Below, piece by piece: positions 35,258 through 43,999 of a DNA stretch of 64,000 bases (positions within the stretch are counted from its first letter, which is position 1; each line of letters begins with the position of its first letter). The DNA comes from Myxococcus fulvus. Lineage in GTDB: Bacteria > Myxococcota > Myxococcia > Myxococcales > Myxococcaceae. Made by a program: the position numbers and the translations under genes. The stretch lies in NCBI RefSeq assembly GCF_900111765.1, contig NZ_FOIB01000001.1:1488001-1552000 (forward strand). The letters run 5' to 3'. The notes beneath the pieces were generated by a model. That model worked only from the letters and a program-made list of their open reading frames with translations, did not search any database and had not been told where the DNA came from.

Positions 35258-37402
35258 ATGCGCGGCAGTTGGTGTCTCTTCGTGTTGGCCTGTGCCGCGC
35301 CGTCGATGGCGTGGGGCTCGATGTCGTCGGAGCCCGGGGCCGTCACGGCCCAGGCACCCGGGGACGCCGCGCCCGAGTCCTCTGTCGCTTCTGAAGTTCA
35401 GTCCGCCGGGGAGCAGGTCCCGGCGCAGTCGGAGTCTTCCGCGTCGGGCGTCACCGAGGATGCGGCGGAGCAGTCGAAGCAGGCCGAGGTCGTCGCGGGT
35501 CCAGGGGCCTCGACGACCTCGGCATCTTCGACGCCCGTGCCCTCCGCCGAGGACGCATCGCTCGACGACGTGCCCACGTCGCGCCGCACGGTGGTGACGG
35601 CGTCGCGCACGCAGGAGCGGCTGAGCGAGACGCCCGTGGCCACCGAGGTCATCACCCGCGCCGAGATTGTCGCCAGCGGCGCGCGCGACGCGTCGGAGCT
35701 GCTCGCGGCGCACCCGGGTCTGGTGGTGAACCAGACCTTCGCGGGCGCGTCGCTCCAGGTGCAGGGCCTGGGGCCCGAGTACGTGCTGGTGCTGGTGGAC
35801 GGCGAGCGCGTCGCGGGCCGCGTGGCCGGCAGCGTGGACCTGTCGCGCCTGTCCCTGGAGGACGTGGAGCAGGTCGAAATCGTGAAGGGCCCCTCGTCCG
35901 TCCTCTACGGCAGCGACGCGGTGGGCGGCGTGGTGAACTTCATCACGCGGCGCGCGCGCAAGCCGCTCGGCGGAGAGCTGCGGCTGGCGTACGGCCAGCT
36001 GGACCGGCTGGACCTGGACGCCACGGGCGAGGCGCGTGGTGAGAACTGGGGCCTGCGGCTGAGCGGCGGGCTGCAGCGCCGCGCGTCCTATGATTTGGAC
36101 ACGGCGGACGTGGGCACCAGCGGCAGCAGCCTGGATGGCTTCGACGTCTCGGCGAGCGGCGACTTGAAGAACCAGGGTGCGATGTCGCTGGAGGCGTCCG
36201 CGGGCGTCTCGCGGCGCACCCAGCGCGGCATCGACCTGGGCGCCACCGGCGCGGTGTTCGACCGGGCCAGCCGCGACCTGTCCATCAACTCGCGCGTGGC
36301 GCCGACGTGGAAGCTGAGCGACGACGCGTCGCTGCGCGTGGAGGGCTCGTACTCGCGCTTCCAGCGCACGTACCTGCGCGACCAGCGCCGCTCCTCCGCG
36401 CTGGACACGGTGGAAGAGACGCGCGACCAGCAGGCCCGGCTGGGCACGCAGCTGGACGCGCGCCTGGGTGAGCGGCACGCGCTCGTCGTCGGCGCGGAGG
36501 CGCTGGGCGAGTGGCTGACGGCGGACCGGCTGGAGACGGGCACGGGCGAGCGGGGCCGAGGCTCCCTGTACGCGCAGGACAGCTGGACGCTCTTGACGGA
36601 GCCCAAGCTGGTGGTGGTGCCCGGCGCGCGCGTGGACTTGGACACGCAGTTCGGCTCGGCGGTGACGCCCCGGCTCGCGGCGAAGGTGGACCCGCTGTCG
36701 TGGCTCACCGTGCGCGCCAGCTACGGCTGGGGCTACCGGGCGCCGGGCTTCCAGGAGCTGCTCATCGACTTCGAGAACCCCTCCGTGGGCTACGTCGTGC
36801 GCGGCAACCCGGACCTGAAGCCGGAGCGCTCGCGCAGCTTCAGCGTCGCCACCGAGGTGCGCCCCACGGAGCGCTCGCTCTTGTGGGTGAGCGCGTTCCA
36901 GCACTCGCTGCGCGACATGATTGGGACGTCGGTGGAGCAGGGCGGAGAGCAGCAGCAATTCTCCTACGTCAACGTGGCGCGAGCGCGGGTGCGCGGCGGC
37001 GAGCTGGGCATCCGTCAGCAGTTCCCGTGGCGACTGTCGGGGGAGCTGGCGTACTCGCTCACCGACGGCCGCGACCAGTCGCAGGAGCGCGCGCTGGAGG
37101 GCCAGGCGCGCCACCGGCTGACGGCGCAGGCCACCTGGCGCCACCGCGAGTGGGGCCTGGAGACGTGGGTGCGCGGCGCGCTCGTCGGCCAGCGGCCCTT
37201 CTATCCGGACACGGATGGGGACGGCGTCGCCAACCCGTACGACTCGGACGCGTACCTCTCCCTGGACGCGCGCATCGCGTGGCGTCCGCGCGAGTCGCTC
37301 CAGTTCTTCGTCATCGGCTCCAACCTGGCCGATGCGGGCAATCCGACGGACCTGCCCATTCCTCCGCGTTCCTTCCAGGCCGGCGTCGCTGTCCGGCTGT
37401 GA
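35258..37402 (+). CDS. TonB-dependent heme/iron receptor
   Basis: A 714-residue outer-membrane receptor with a signal peptide (CLFVLACAAPSMAWG). An unusual Ala/Ser/Glu-rich region of about 90 residues separates it from the TonB box-like RRTVVTASRTQERL. The plug domain then follows (ATEVITRAEIVASGARDASELLAAHPG, GSDAVGGVVNFIT). The 22-strand barrel ends in an aromatic-hydrophobic GVAVRL. Class members bind heme, siderophores or cobalamin; heme is inferred from the hmuSTUV genes behind it. A GGAGG lies 7 nt before the ATG. No Fur box was found directly upstream, so it depends on the promoter at 34883. Confidence 0.9.
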   Translation: MRGSWCLFVLACAAPSMAWGSMSSEPGAVTAQAPGDAAPESSVASEVQSAGEQVPAQSESSASGVTEDAAEQSKQAEVVAGPGASTTSASSTPVPSAEDASLDDVPTSRRTVVTASRTQERLSETPVATEVITRAEIVASGARDASELLAAHPGLVVNQTFAGASLQVQGLGPEYVLVLVDGERVAGRVAGSVDLSRLSLEDVEQVEIVKGPSSVLYGSDAVGGVVNFITRRARKPLGGELRLAYGQLDRLDLDATGEARGENWGLRLSGGLQRRASYDLDTADVGTSGSSLDGFDVSASGDLKNQGAMSLEASAGVSRRTQRGIDLGATGAVFDRASRDLSINSRVAPTWKLSDDASLRVEGSYSRFQRTYLRDQRRSSALDTVEETRDQQARLGTQLDARLGERHALVVGAEALGEWLTADRLETGTGERGRGSLYAQDSWTLLTEPKLVVVPGARVDLDTQFGSAVTPRLAAKVDPLSWLTVRASYGWGYRAPGFQELLIDFENPSVGYVVRGNPDLKPERSRSFSVATEVRPTERSLLWVSAFQHSLRDMIGTSVEQGGEQQQFSYVNVARARVRGGELGIRQQFPWRLSGELAYSLTDGRDQSQERALEGQARHRLTAQATWRHREWGLETWVRGALVGQRPFYPDTDGDGVANPYDSDAYLSLDARIAWRPRESLQFFVIGSNLADAGNPTDLPIPPRSFQAGVAVRL

Positions 37403-37431
37403 GCTTCCACCCCCACTTCCCAGGAGCCCGT

Positions 37432-38112
37432 ATGTCCCGCCCCACCTTCCTCCGCGCGTCCCGCGTCGCCGCCGCGCTGTGCCTGTCCGGTCTGCTCGCC
37501 GCCTGCGGTGACGACCTCGAGCCCACGCCGGGCGACGAGCTGGAGCCGACGGACGGCACGCACATCAGCCACGTGAGCAACGCGGACGGCTCCATCACCA
37601 CCACGGTGAACGCCACGGACTCGTCGGTCTGGATTGGCCTGGACCTGGACGAGGGCGCGCAGGTGCCGTCGGACGCGGACGCGCTCTGGGATGTGTCCTT
37701 CAATCGCTACCACATCCGCTCGCGCGGCGGCGTCAACGGCACGGGCGGCGTGGAGGTGGCGGTGGTGTCCGGTCAGGACTTCGCGGCGCTGACCCAGGCG
37801 CCCGCGAGCGGCTACGCGGTGGACAAGGACGACGGGGAGGACGAGGGCGCGGACCCGGACACCGTCTTCGAGGCGAACGGCGCCTGGTACTCGTATGACG
37901 TGTCCACGCACAAGCTGACGCCGCGCGCGCTGGTGTACGTGGTGCGCACCGACTCCGGCGCGTTCTTCAAGGTGAAGATGGAGTCCTACTACGACGACGC
38001 CGGCACGCCCGCGATGCTGAAGCTGCGCTGGTCGAAGCTGACGTCGCCCACGGGTGGCGCGGCCGTCGATGAAGCGCCGTCCGAAGGAATCTCCCCCGCA
38101 GCCTCGCGTTGA
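37432..38112 (+). CDS. hmuY: HmuY-family heme-binding lipoprotein
   Basis: A 226-residue lipoprotein (signal GLLAACGDD, lipobox LAAC). The mature part has the features of the HmuY family of surface heme-binding lipoproteins: IHSxG-like segments replaced by YHIRSRGGVNGTGG, the WDVSFNRYHIRSRGG core, NGAWYSYDVSTHKLTPRALVYVVRTDSGAFFKVKMESYY, and a Pro/acidic N-terminus. The family scavenges heme from carrier proteins. The heme-ligand histidines cannot be assigned without alignment. AGGAG precedes the ATG, and the gene lies 29 nt after the receptor stop. Confidence 0.82.
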   Translation: MSRPTFLRASRVAAALCLSGLLAACGDDLEPTPGDELEPTDGTHISHVSNADGSITTTVNATDSSVWIGLDLDEGAQVPSDADALWDVSFNRYHIRSRGGVNGTGGVEVAVVSGQDFAALTQAPASGYAVDKDDGEDEGADPDTVFEANGAWYSYDVSTHKLTPRALVYVVRTDSGAFFKVKMESYYDDAGTPAMLKLRWSKLTSPTGGAAVDEAPSEGISPAASR

Positions 38113-38149
38113 TGTCGCCGTTCCGCTCCTCTCTTTCCAGGTGTCCGCC

Positions 38150-39241
38150 ATGATTTCCAACCCTGCCTCCACGGCCTCCTCCTCCGAGCCCACCGCCCTC
38201 CTCCAGCGCTGGAACGCGCTGCGCGAGGCCGAGCCGCGCACGCGCATCCGTGACGCGGCCCAGCAGCTGGGCGTGAGCGAGGCCCAGCTGCTCGCCACCG
38301 GCGTGGGCGGCGAAGTCGTCCGGTTGGACCTGCGCCTCGACGCCCTGCTGCCCCGGCTGGACACGCTGGGCAAGGTGATGACGCTCACGCGCAACGAGAG
38401 CGCGGTGCACGAGAAGCGTGGCCTGTACCGCAACATCGAGGTGAACGGCGCCGTCGCGCTGGTGCTCGACGAGAACATTGATTTGCGCCTGTTCCTGACG
38501 CGCTGGCGCTTCGGCTACGCGGTGCGCGAGACGCGGCCCGAGGGCATCCGCCGCAGCCTGCACTTCTTCGACGCCACCGGCATGGCCCTCCACAAAATCT
38601 ATCTGGAGGACGAGCAGGGCGTCTCCGCGTTCGAGCGCATCGTGGAGGACTTCACCCACGCGGAGCAGACGAAGCTCGTCCCCGTGGAGGCGGCCACGGC
38701 CCCCGAGGCGCCGCGCCCGGACGCGGACATCGACGTGGCGGGCCTGGTGGAGGGCTGGCGCGGGCTGCAGGACACGCACGACTTCTTCCCGCTCTTGCGC
38801 CGCTTCAAGGTCGCGCGCACCCAGGCGCTGCGGCTGGTGGGCAAGGAGTTCGTCACGCCCGTGGCGCCCGCGTCGCTGACGTGGGTGCTGGAGAAGGTGG
38901 CGGCCTCGGGGCTGGCCATCATGGTGTTCGTGGGCAACCCCGGCGCCATCCAGATCCACACCGGCCCGGTGCACACGGTGAAGGCCATGGGCCCGTGGAT
39001 GAACGTGCTGGACCCGAGCTTCAACCTGCACCTGCGCACCGACCACATCCACTCGGCCTGGATCGTCCGCAAGCCCACGCGGGACGGCGTCGTCACGTCG
39101 CTGGAGCTGTTCGACAAGGACGGCGAGAACATCGCGCTCATCTTCGGCAAGCGGAAGCCGGGCGTGCCCGAGTCCACCGATTGGCGGGCGCTGGTGGAGG
39201 AGCTGGTCGCCGTGCTGCCCGCGCCCGGGGTGGTGTCATGA
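38150..39241 (+). CDS. hmuS: HmuS/HemS heme-handling protein
   Basis: A 363-residue cytoplasmic protein of the HemS/ChuS/HmuS family, which carries or degrades heme after import. The two-fold internal repeat is visible: VVRLDLRLDALLPRLDTLGKVMTLTRNESAVHEKRG in the first half and VGNPGAIQIHTGPVHTVKAMGPWMNVLDPSFNLHLRT in the second. The second half contains the DHIHSAWIVRKPTRDGVVTSLELFD stretch diagnostic of the family. It lies 37 nt after hmuY. The ATG at 38150 fits the family N-terminus (a GTG at 38141 is possible). Its stop overlaps hmuT by 4 nt. Confidence 0.9.
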   Translation: MISNPASTASSSEPTALLQRWNALREAEPRTRIRDAAQQLGVSEAQLLATGVGGEVVRLDLRLDALLPRLDTLGKVMTLTRNESAVHEKRGLYRNIEVNGAVALVLDENIDLRLFLTRWRFGYAVRETRPEGIRRSLHFFDATGMALHKIYLEDEQGVSAFERIVEDFTHAEQTKLVPVEAATAPEAPRPDADIDVAGLVEGWRGLQDTHDFFPLLRRFKVARTQALRLVGKEFVTPVAPASLTWVLEKVAASGLAIMVFVGNPGAIQIHTGPVHTVKAMGPWMNVLDPSFNLHLRTDHIHSAWIVRKPTRDGVVTSLELFDKDGENIALIFGKRKPGVPESTDWRALVEELVAVLPAPGVVS

Positions 39242-40137
39242 AGCGCTGGAGCCTGGGGCTCGCCGCGCTGCTGCTGTCGCAGGGCGCGCTGGCCGCCTCG
39301 CCCCCCGCCGCCGCGAAGAGCGCGCCCAAGGGGGCTCCCGCGAAGAGCGCGCCGGTGAAGCTGGTGACGGTGGGTCCCGCCGTCACCGAGACGGTGTTCG
39401 CGCTGGGGATGGGCGAGGCCGTGGTGGGCGTGGACGACACCAGCCTGGCGCTGCCGGTGGCGCGTGGCCGTCCCAAGGTGGGCTACCAGCGCGCGCTCGC
39501 GTCGGAGCCCCTGATTGCGCTGGGCACCACGGCGCTGCTCGCGTCCGAGGAGGCGGGGCCTCCGGGCGTGCTCGAGCAGCTGCGCTCGGCGGGCCTGGAC
39601 GTCGTCATCCTGTCCAACAAGCCGACGCTGGACGAGGCGCGCAACCGCGTCCGCGTGCTCGCCAGGAAGCTGGGGCGCGAGTCCCAGGGCGAGGCGCTGG
39701 TGGCGGACCTGGAGAAGCAGCTCCAGGACGCGGCAGCCCGGGCCGCCAAGGGCAAGCAGGGCAAGCCCGTGCGCGTCCTCGCGCTGTACGCGCGGGGCGC
39801 CAACGCGCTGATGGTGGCGGGCAAGGAGACGCCCACCGACGAGCTCATCCGGCTCGCGGGCGGCGTCAACGCCGTGACGGAGTACTCGGGTCACCGGCCG
39901 CTGACGGCGGAGGGTGTCATCGTCACGGCGCCCGACATCATCCTGGTGCCGGACGGCACGCTGACGGCGCTCGGTGGTGAGGCGGCGCTGCGCAACGTGC
40001 CGGGGCTGTCCCAGGTGAAGGGCTGGAAGGTGACCACCGTCGAGGACGTGCACTTCATGAGCCTGGGGCCGAACCTGGGCAAGGCCGTGCAGCGCATCCA
40101 GGACGGCATGGGGTTGCCGGCGCGGGACGCGAAATGA
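39238..40137 (+). CDS. hmuT: HmuT periplasmic heme-binding protein
   Basis: A 299-residue periplasmic binding protein with a signal peptide (LGLAALLLSQGALAA). The TroA/BtuF-type fold is shown by LVTVGPAVTETVFALGMGEAVVGVD, the VGYQRALASEPLIAL block that carries the tyrosine heme ligand, EEAGPPGVLEQL, and the C-terminal DGMGLPARD tail. An Ala/Lys/Pro linker of about 18 residues follows the signal. It overlaps hmuS and hmuU by ATGA at each end, so it is translationally coupled. Confidence 0.9.
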   Translation: MKRWSLGLAALLLSQGALAASPPAAAKSAPKGAPAKSAPVKLVTVGPAVTETVFALGMGEAVVGVDDTSLALPVARGRPKVGYQRALASEPLIALGTTALLASEEAGPPGVLEQLRSAGLDVVILSNKPTLDEARNRVRVLARKLGRESQGEALVADLEKQLQDAAARAAKGKQGKPVRVLALYARGANALMVAGKETPTDELIRLAGGVNAVTEYSGHRPLTAEGVIVTAPDIILVPDGTLTALGGEAALRNVPGLSQVKGWKVTTVEDVHFMSLGPNLGKAVQRIQDGMGLPARDAK

Positions 40138-41231
40138 GCGCTTCGGACGTGGCACCGGCTCCCGCGAGCTATCCCGCGCGCGAGCCGGTGAATCCGGCCC
40201 GTCTCCGTCCACGTCCGTGGTGGGTGTTGGGCGCGGTGCTAGTGGTGGCCGCGCTGACGTCGCTCTCGGTGGGCTCGGTGCGGGTGCCGTTGTTGGGGCT
40301 CGCGGGCAGCCTGCTGGGAGCGCTCGGAGTGGAGACGGGCCACCGGCTGGAGGCCGTGCAGGAGGCGGTGTTGCTGTCCATCCGCCTGCCGCGCGTGGTG
40401 CTCGGGGTGATGGTGGGCGCGGTGCTGGCCACGTGTGGCGCAGCGCTCCAGGCCCTGTTCCGCAACCCGCTCGTGGAGCCGGGCCTCCTGGGCACCTCGG
40501 GTGGCGCGGCGCTGGGCGCGGTGCTGGCCATCGTGATGGACCTGTCGCTCGATTCGAGGCTGGGCGCGTTCCGGCTGCTGGTGGTGCCGGGCATGGCGTT
40601 CATCGGTGCCCTGGGCGCGACGTTGCTCGCGAAGCGGCTGGGCACGGGCGGCGGACGTTCGGAGACGACGCGGGTGCTGCTGGCGGGCGTGGCGGTGACG
40701 GCGGGCGCGGGCGCGGGCATCGGCCTGCTCACCCACGTCGCCACCGACGCGCAGCTTCGCACCATCACCTTCTGGACGTGGGGCAGCCTGAGCGGGGCCT
40801 CGTGGAGCGTGGTGGGCGCGGCCGCGGTGCCGCTGGTGGTGGCGCTGGTGTTGCTGTTGAGCGAGGCGCGCTCGCTGAACCTGCTGCTGCTGGGTGAGCG
40901 CGAGGCGTGGCACCTGGGCGTGGACGTGGAGCGGCTCAAGCGCAGGCTCATCCTGGCGGGCGCGCTCGGCGTCGGAGCGGCGGTGTCGGCGTCGGGCGTC
41001 ATCGGCTTCGTGGGGTTGATGGTCCCCGCGCTGCTGCGGCTCGGGATGGGGCCGGACCACCGTCGGTTGATGGGGGCTTCGGCGCTCCTGGGCGCGGCGC
41101 TGCTCGTGGCGGCGGACACGCTGGCGCGCACCGCGGCGGCGCCGGTGGAGCTGCCCTTGGGCGCGCTGACGTCGGCGCTGGGCGTGCCCGTCTTCATCGT
41201 GTTGCTGGCGCGCAGCAAGGGGACGCTATGA
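40134..41231 (+). CDS. hmuU: HmuU heme ABC transporter permease
   Basis: A 365-residue inner-membrane permease of the FecCD family with about ten hydrophobic segments. Family motifs include IRLPRVVLGVMVGAVLATCGAALQALFRNPLVEPGLLGTSGGAALGAV, LGVDVERLKRRL and the GFVGLMVPALLRLGMGPDHR block near the C-terminus that contacts the ATPase. It forms the channel with HmuV. It overlaps hmuT and hmuV by 4 nt on either side. The first 30 residues are proline-rich and longer than usual. Confidence 0.93.
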   Translation: MSASDVAPAPASYPAREPVNPARLRPRPWWVLGAVLVVAALTSLSVGSVRVPLLGLAGSLLGALGVETGHRLEAVQEAVLLSIRLPRVVLGVMVGAVLATCGAALQALFRNPLVEPGLLGTSGGAALGAVLAIVMDLSLDSRLGAFRLLVVPGMAFIGALGATLLAKRLGTGGGRSETTRVLLAGVAVTAGAGAGIGLLTHVATDAQLRTITFWTWGSLSGASWSVVGAAAVPLVVALVLLLSEARSLNLLLLGEREAWHLGVDVERLKRRLILAGALGVGAAVSASGVIGFVGLMVPALLRLGMGPDHRRLMGASALLGAALLVAADTLARTAAAPVELPLGALTSALGVPVFIVLLARSKGTL

Positions 41232-42031
41232 GCCTGGAGGCACGAGGAGTCGAGGTGTGGCGGGGCCGAGGGCGCACGCTGGGGCCGCTGTCCCTGGAGC
41301 TGGTGCCCGGCGAGGTGCTCGCCGTGGTGGGGCCCAACGGCGCGGGCAAGTCCACGCTGTTGTCCGCGTTCGCGGGCGAATTGCCCTGCACCGTGGGCGA
41401 GGTGCTGCTGGATGGGCGCCCGCTCTTGAAGTGGCCGCCTCGCGAGCGCGCGCTGCGGCTGGGCGTGCTGCCGCAGGAGTCGTCGCTGGGGTTCGGCTTC
41501 ACCGTGCTGGAGGTGGCGCTGCTGGGCCGCAGTCCGCATCCGATGCGTGGTGACAGTGGCGCGGACCTGGAGGTGGCGCAGGCGGCGCTGGACGTGATGG
41601 ACATCCGTCACCTGTCCTCGCGTCCGTATACGTCGCTGTCGGGCGGCGAGCGTCAGCGCGTGCAGCTGGCGCGCGTGTTGGCGCAACTCTGGGATGCGCC
41701 CGCGCACGGGAGTCGTTACCTGTTGCTCGACGAGCCCACGTCGAGTCTGGATTTGTCGCATCAGCACCTGGTGCTGGAAGAGGCGACGCACTTCGCGCGC
41801 AACGGTGGCGCGGTGCTCGCGGTGCTCCATGATTTGAATCTGGCGTCGCGGTACGCGCATCGCATCGCGGTCATCGCGGGAGGTCGGCTGGTGGAGCTGG
41901 GCCCACCCGCGCAGGTGCTCCGCGCGGACCTCATCGCGAGCACCTTTGGTCTGCAGGTCCAGGTCGTCGAGTGGCCGGATGTGCCCGGTCCCTTCGTCAT
42001 CCCCTCGGGCCGCGTCTCACCTCCCGCGTGA
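41228..42031 (+). CDS. hmuV: HmuV heme ABC transporter ATPase
   Basis: A 267-residue ABC ATPase. Walker A is GPNGAGKST (about 36-44), the signature is LSGGERQR, Walker B is LLLDEPTSSLD, and the H-loop His is in LHDLNLASRYA. It energises heme import through HmuU. An insertion after QLWDAPAHGSRY, before Walker B, is slightly longer than in many FepC-type ATPases but typical of HmuV. It overlaps hmuU by 4 nt and is the last gene of the operon; a long hairpin follows at 42066-42132. Confidence 0.94.
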   Translation: MSLEARGVEVWRGRGRTLGPLSLELVPGEVLAVVGPNGAGKSTLLSAFAGELPCTVGEVLLDGRPLLKWPPRERALRLGVLPQESSLGFGFTVLEVALLGRSPHPMRGDSGADLEVAQAALDVMDIRHLSSRPYTSLSGGERQRVQLARVLAQLWDAPAHGSRYLLLDEPTSSLDLSHQHLVLEEATHFARNGGAVLAVLHDLNLASRYAHRIAVIAGGRLVELGPPAQVLRADLIASTFGLQVQVVEWPDVPGPFVIPSGRVSPPA

Positions 42032-42065
42032 GCGGGAGTCTGGCAGTCGTTGTCTGAAGCTGCTT

Positions 42066-42132
42066 CTCGCGGGGGTGTGCGGCGAACCCGGCCTCCCTCC
42101 ATGTCGTACCGCTGGGCGCCCGCCCCCGCGAG
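42066..42132 (+). terminator. long-arm inverted repeat after hmuV
   Basis: CTCGCGGGGG (42066-42075) pairs perfectly with CCCCCGCGAG (42123-42132) across 47 bases, and T-rich TGTTCTTGTCT follows at 42136-42146. A terminator for the heme operon is the likely use. The rest of the 341-nt gap 42032-42372 has no recognised gene, though an earlier start for the next gene would use part of it. Confidence 0.45.
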
Positions 42133-42372
42133 GAGTGTTCTTGTCTGACCCAGGCTGAGCGCCCGCCCTCGGGCGTGGAGCAGCCGGGCAGGCGGTGTTC
42201 GAGCTGCTGTTGTCTCCTGATGGACAGAGTGCGCGCTCGGATGCGAGCGAGCAGGGGACCCCCGCGCTTCCTGCTCCTGCTGTCCTCGAAGGAGCGCGTG
42301 TTGTCCTGCCGCGCACCCGTCACCAGTGTGGCGGACGTGGAGGATGTCCCCCTGGTGGGTTTCGAGTCCGCG

Positions 42373-43992
42373 GTGCGAGCGTGGGCGCTGGTGGTGTGGA
42401 GCGTGGGGTTGCTGGCATGCGGCGCGGGCGCGCTCTGTGATTCCGCGTGCGAGCCCTCCGATGAGGCGTGCCGGCTGAGCGCGTGCGGAGTGCTGCCCGA
42501 GGAGAGTCCTCGGATGCGCATCGCCTGTGACGCGCTTCCGCCCGAGGGGCGCTGTCTGGGGCCTCGCGTGGTGGAGCACTGTGTCGACGGGCAGCTCCAG
42601 CAGCGGGACTGCGCGATGGGCGAGGCCTGTGTGGAGTCCGGCGGCGCGCGCTGCGAGGCCGCGGCGGCCTGTGTGGAGGGCATGTCCCGATGCTCCGACG
42701 CGGGCGCGCTGGAGCGCTGCGCGGAGGGGCGCTGGGCGTCCGCTGCGTGTGACGCGGGCTGTGTGGTGGAGGGGAACCGTGGTTTCTGCGGCGCTCCTGG
42801 ACGGACGCTGAGCGGCGTGGCCCGCTATGCGCGGCGTCTTCCGGATGCGTCGTTCCGCGACTGGGCGCCGGAGGCGGAGTGGGTGTCCGCGCGGGGCTTC
42901 CTCGTCGCGTCGTTCCAGGGTGGGACGCTCGTGGACCTGGCCGTGACGGATGGCTCGGGGCGGTTCACCGTGCGCGTGGCGCGGGAGGTGGGCGCGGAGG
43001 ACGCCGTGGTGGTGTACGCGGCGGGGCAGGGGCAGACGGGGTTGGTGGAGTACGCGGTGGCGGACCCGGGGCTGTCGGGTGCGCAGGGCGTGCCCGCGAC
43101 ACCTGGTGCCTCGGCGCGCATCTGGAGTTGGTCGAGGTCGACGCGTGCGTTGCTCGATTCACCCGTGGTCGCCATCGAGGAGTCCGAGGGCTCTGGGGCC
43201 GCGGCGGTGTTCGAGGCGGTGAGCGCGGCGTGGCACGGGACGCGGGAGCGATATGGCTCCACGGGGCTGCCGCTGGTGGCGTGGCTGGGCTTCGGCACGA
43301 CGTGGTCTTGTGGGGCGTGCTTCGCGCCGTGGCAGGTGACGGCGGTGGGGCGCCGCTGGTCCGCGCAGCTCTGGCTGCCGGGGGACTCGGATGCGGCGTG
43401 GTGGTCCGAGGCGATGGTGCTCCACGAGCTGGGACACTGGGCCATGGCGAGCCACGGGACGAGCCCGTCCGAGGGCGGGCCTCATTTCCTGGGCGTGCCG
43501 ACGTTCCCGGGGCAGGCATGGAGCGAGGGCTGGGCCACGTGGTTCAGCTCGGACACGCGTGGCAGTCCCCGCTACTACGACCGCCAGGGCGGGACGATGT
43601 TCTGGCTGGATCTGGAGACGCGCTCGCCAGAGATGATTGCGTGGAGCCGGCCTCGACCCGAGGACGGGCTGCTCCAGCCCATCGAGGAGAACGAGGTGGC
43701 GGCCATCCTCTATCGACTGGGCACGAGCACGCCGTCGCGGCAGTTGCTGTACGAGTCGCTCGCGGCTCCGGCGATGAACCTGGCCCCGTGGGCGCGTGGC
43801 TATCGCAAGCACACGTGGCGGATGGAGGAGGGGACGCCGGTGGATGTGGCGGCGACGCTGGAGGCCGCGCCGTGTCTGGCGGACTTCCTGGATGCGCTGA
43901 TGTGCGGAGGCTTTCCCCGAGAGCTGATGGACGCCGCCACCGAACCCGCCGTGGCGTATCCGTATCCGAGCCACGCGCCCCTGTGCAGGTGA
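42373..43992 (+). CDS. HELGH zinc metalloprotease-like lipoprotein
   Basis: A protein of about 539 residues when started at GTG 42373, where a signal-like stretch (AWALVVWSVGLLACGAG) with lipobox LLAC begins. Upstream in-frame starts (for example ATG 42220) would put 51 residues before it. A Cys-rich N-terminal domain of about 130 residues (CEPSDEAC.., CVEGMSRCSDAGALERCAEGRW) precedes a beta region. The protease-like part has VLHELGHWAMASHG near residue 350 and GWATWFSSD, giving an HExxH zinc site with a plausible third ligand. Surface-anchored peptidase activity is inferred. It is followed after 7 nt by a partner gene. Confidence 0.7.
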   Translation: MRAWALVVWSVGLLACGAGALCDSACEPSDEACRLSACGVLPEESPRMRIACDALPPEGRCLGPRVVEHCVDGQLQQRDCAMGEACVESGGARCEAAAACVEGMSRCSDAGALERCAEGRWASAACDAGCVVEGNRGFCGAPGRTLSGVARYARRLPDASFRDWAPEAEWVSARGFLVASFQGGTLVDLAVTDGSGRFTVRVAREVGAEDAVVVYAAGQGQTGLVEYAVADPGLSGAQGVPATPGASARIWSWSRSTRALLDSPVVAIEESEGSGAAAVFEAVSAAWHGTRERYGSTGLPLVAWLGFGTTWSCGACFAPWQVTAVGRRWSAQLWLPGDSDAAWWSEAMVLHELGHWAMASHGTSPSEGGPHFLGVPTFPGQAWSEGWATWFSSDTRGSPRYYDRQGGTMFWLDLETRSPEMIAWSRPRPEDGLLQPIEENEVAAILYRLGTSTPSRQLLYESLAAPAMNLAPWARGYRKHTWRMEEGTPVDVAATLEAAPCLADFLDALMCGGFPRELMDAATEPAVAYPYPSHAPLCR

Positions 43993-43999
43993 GCGGAGC

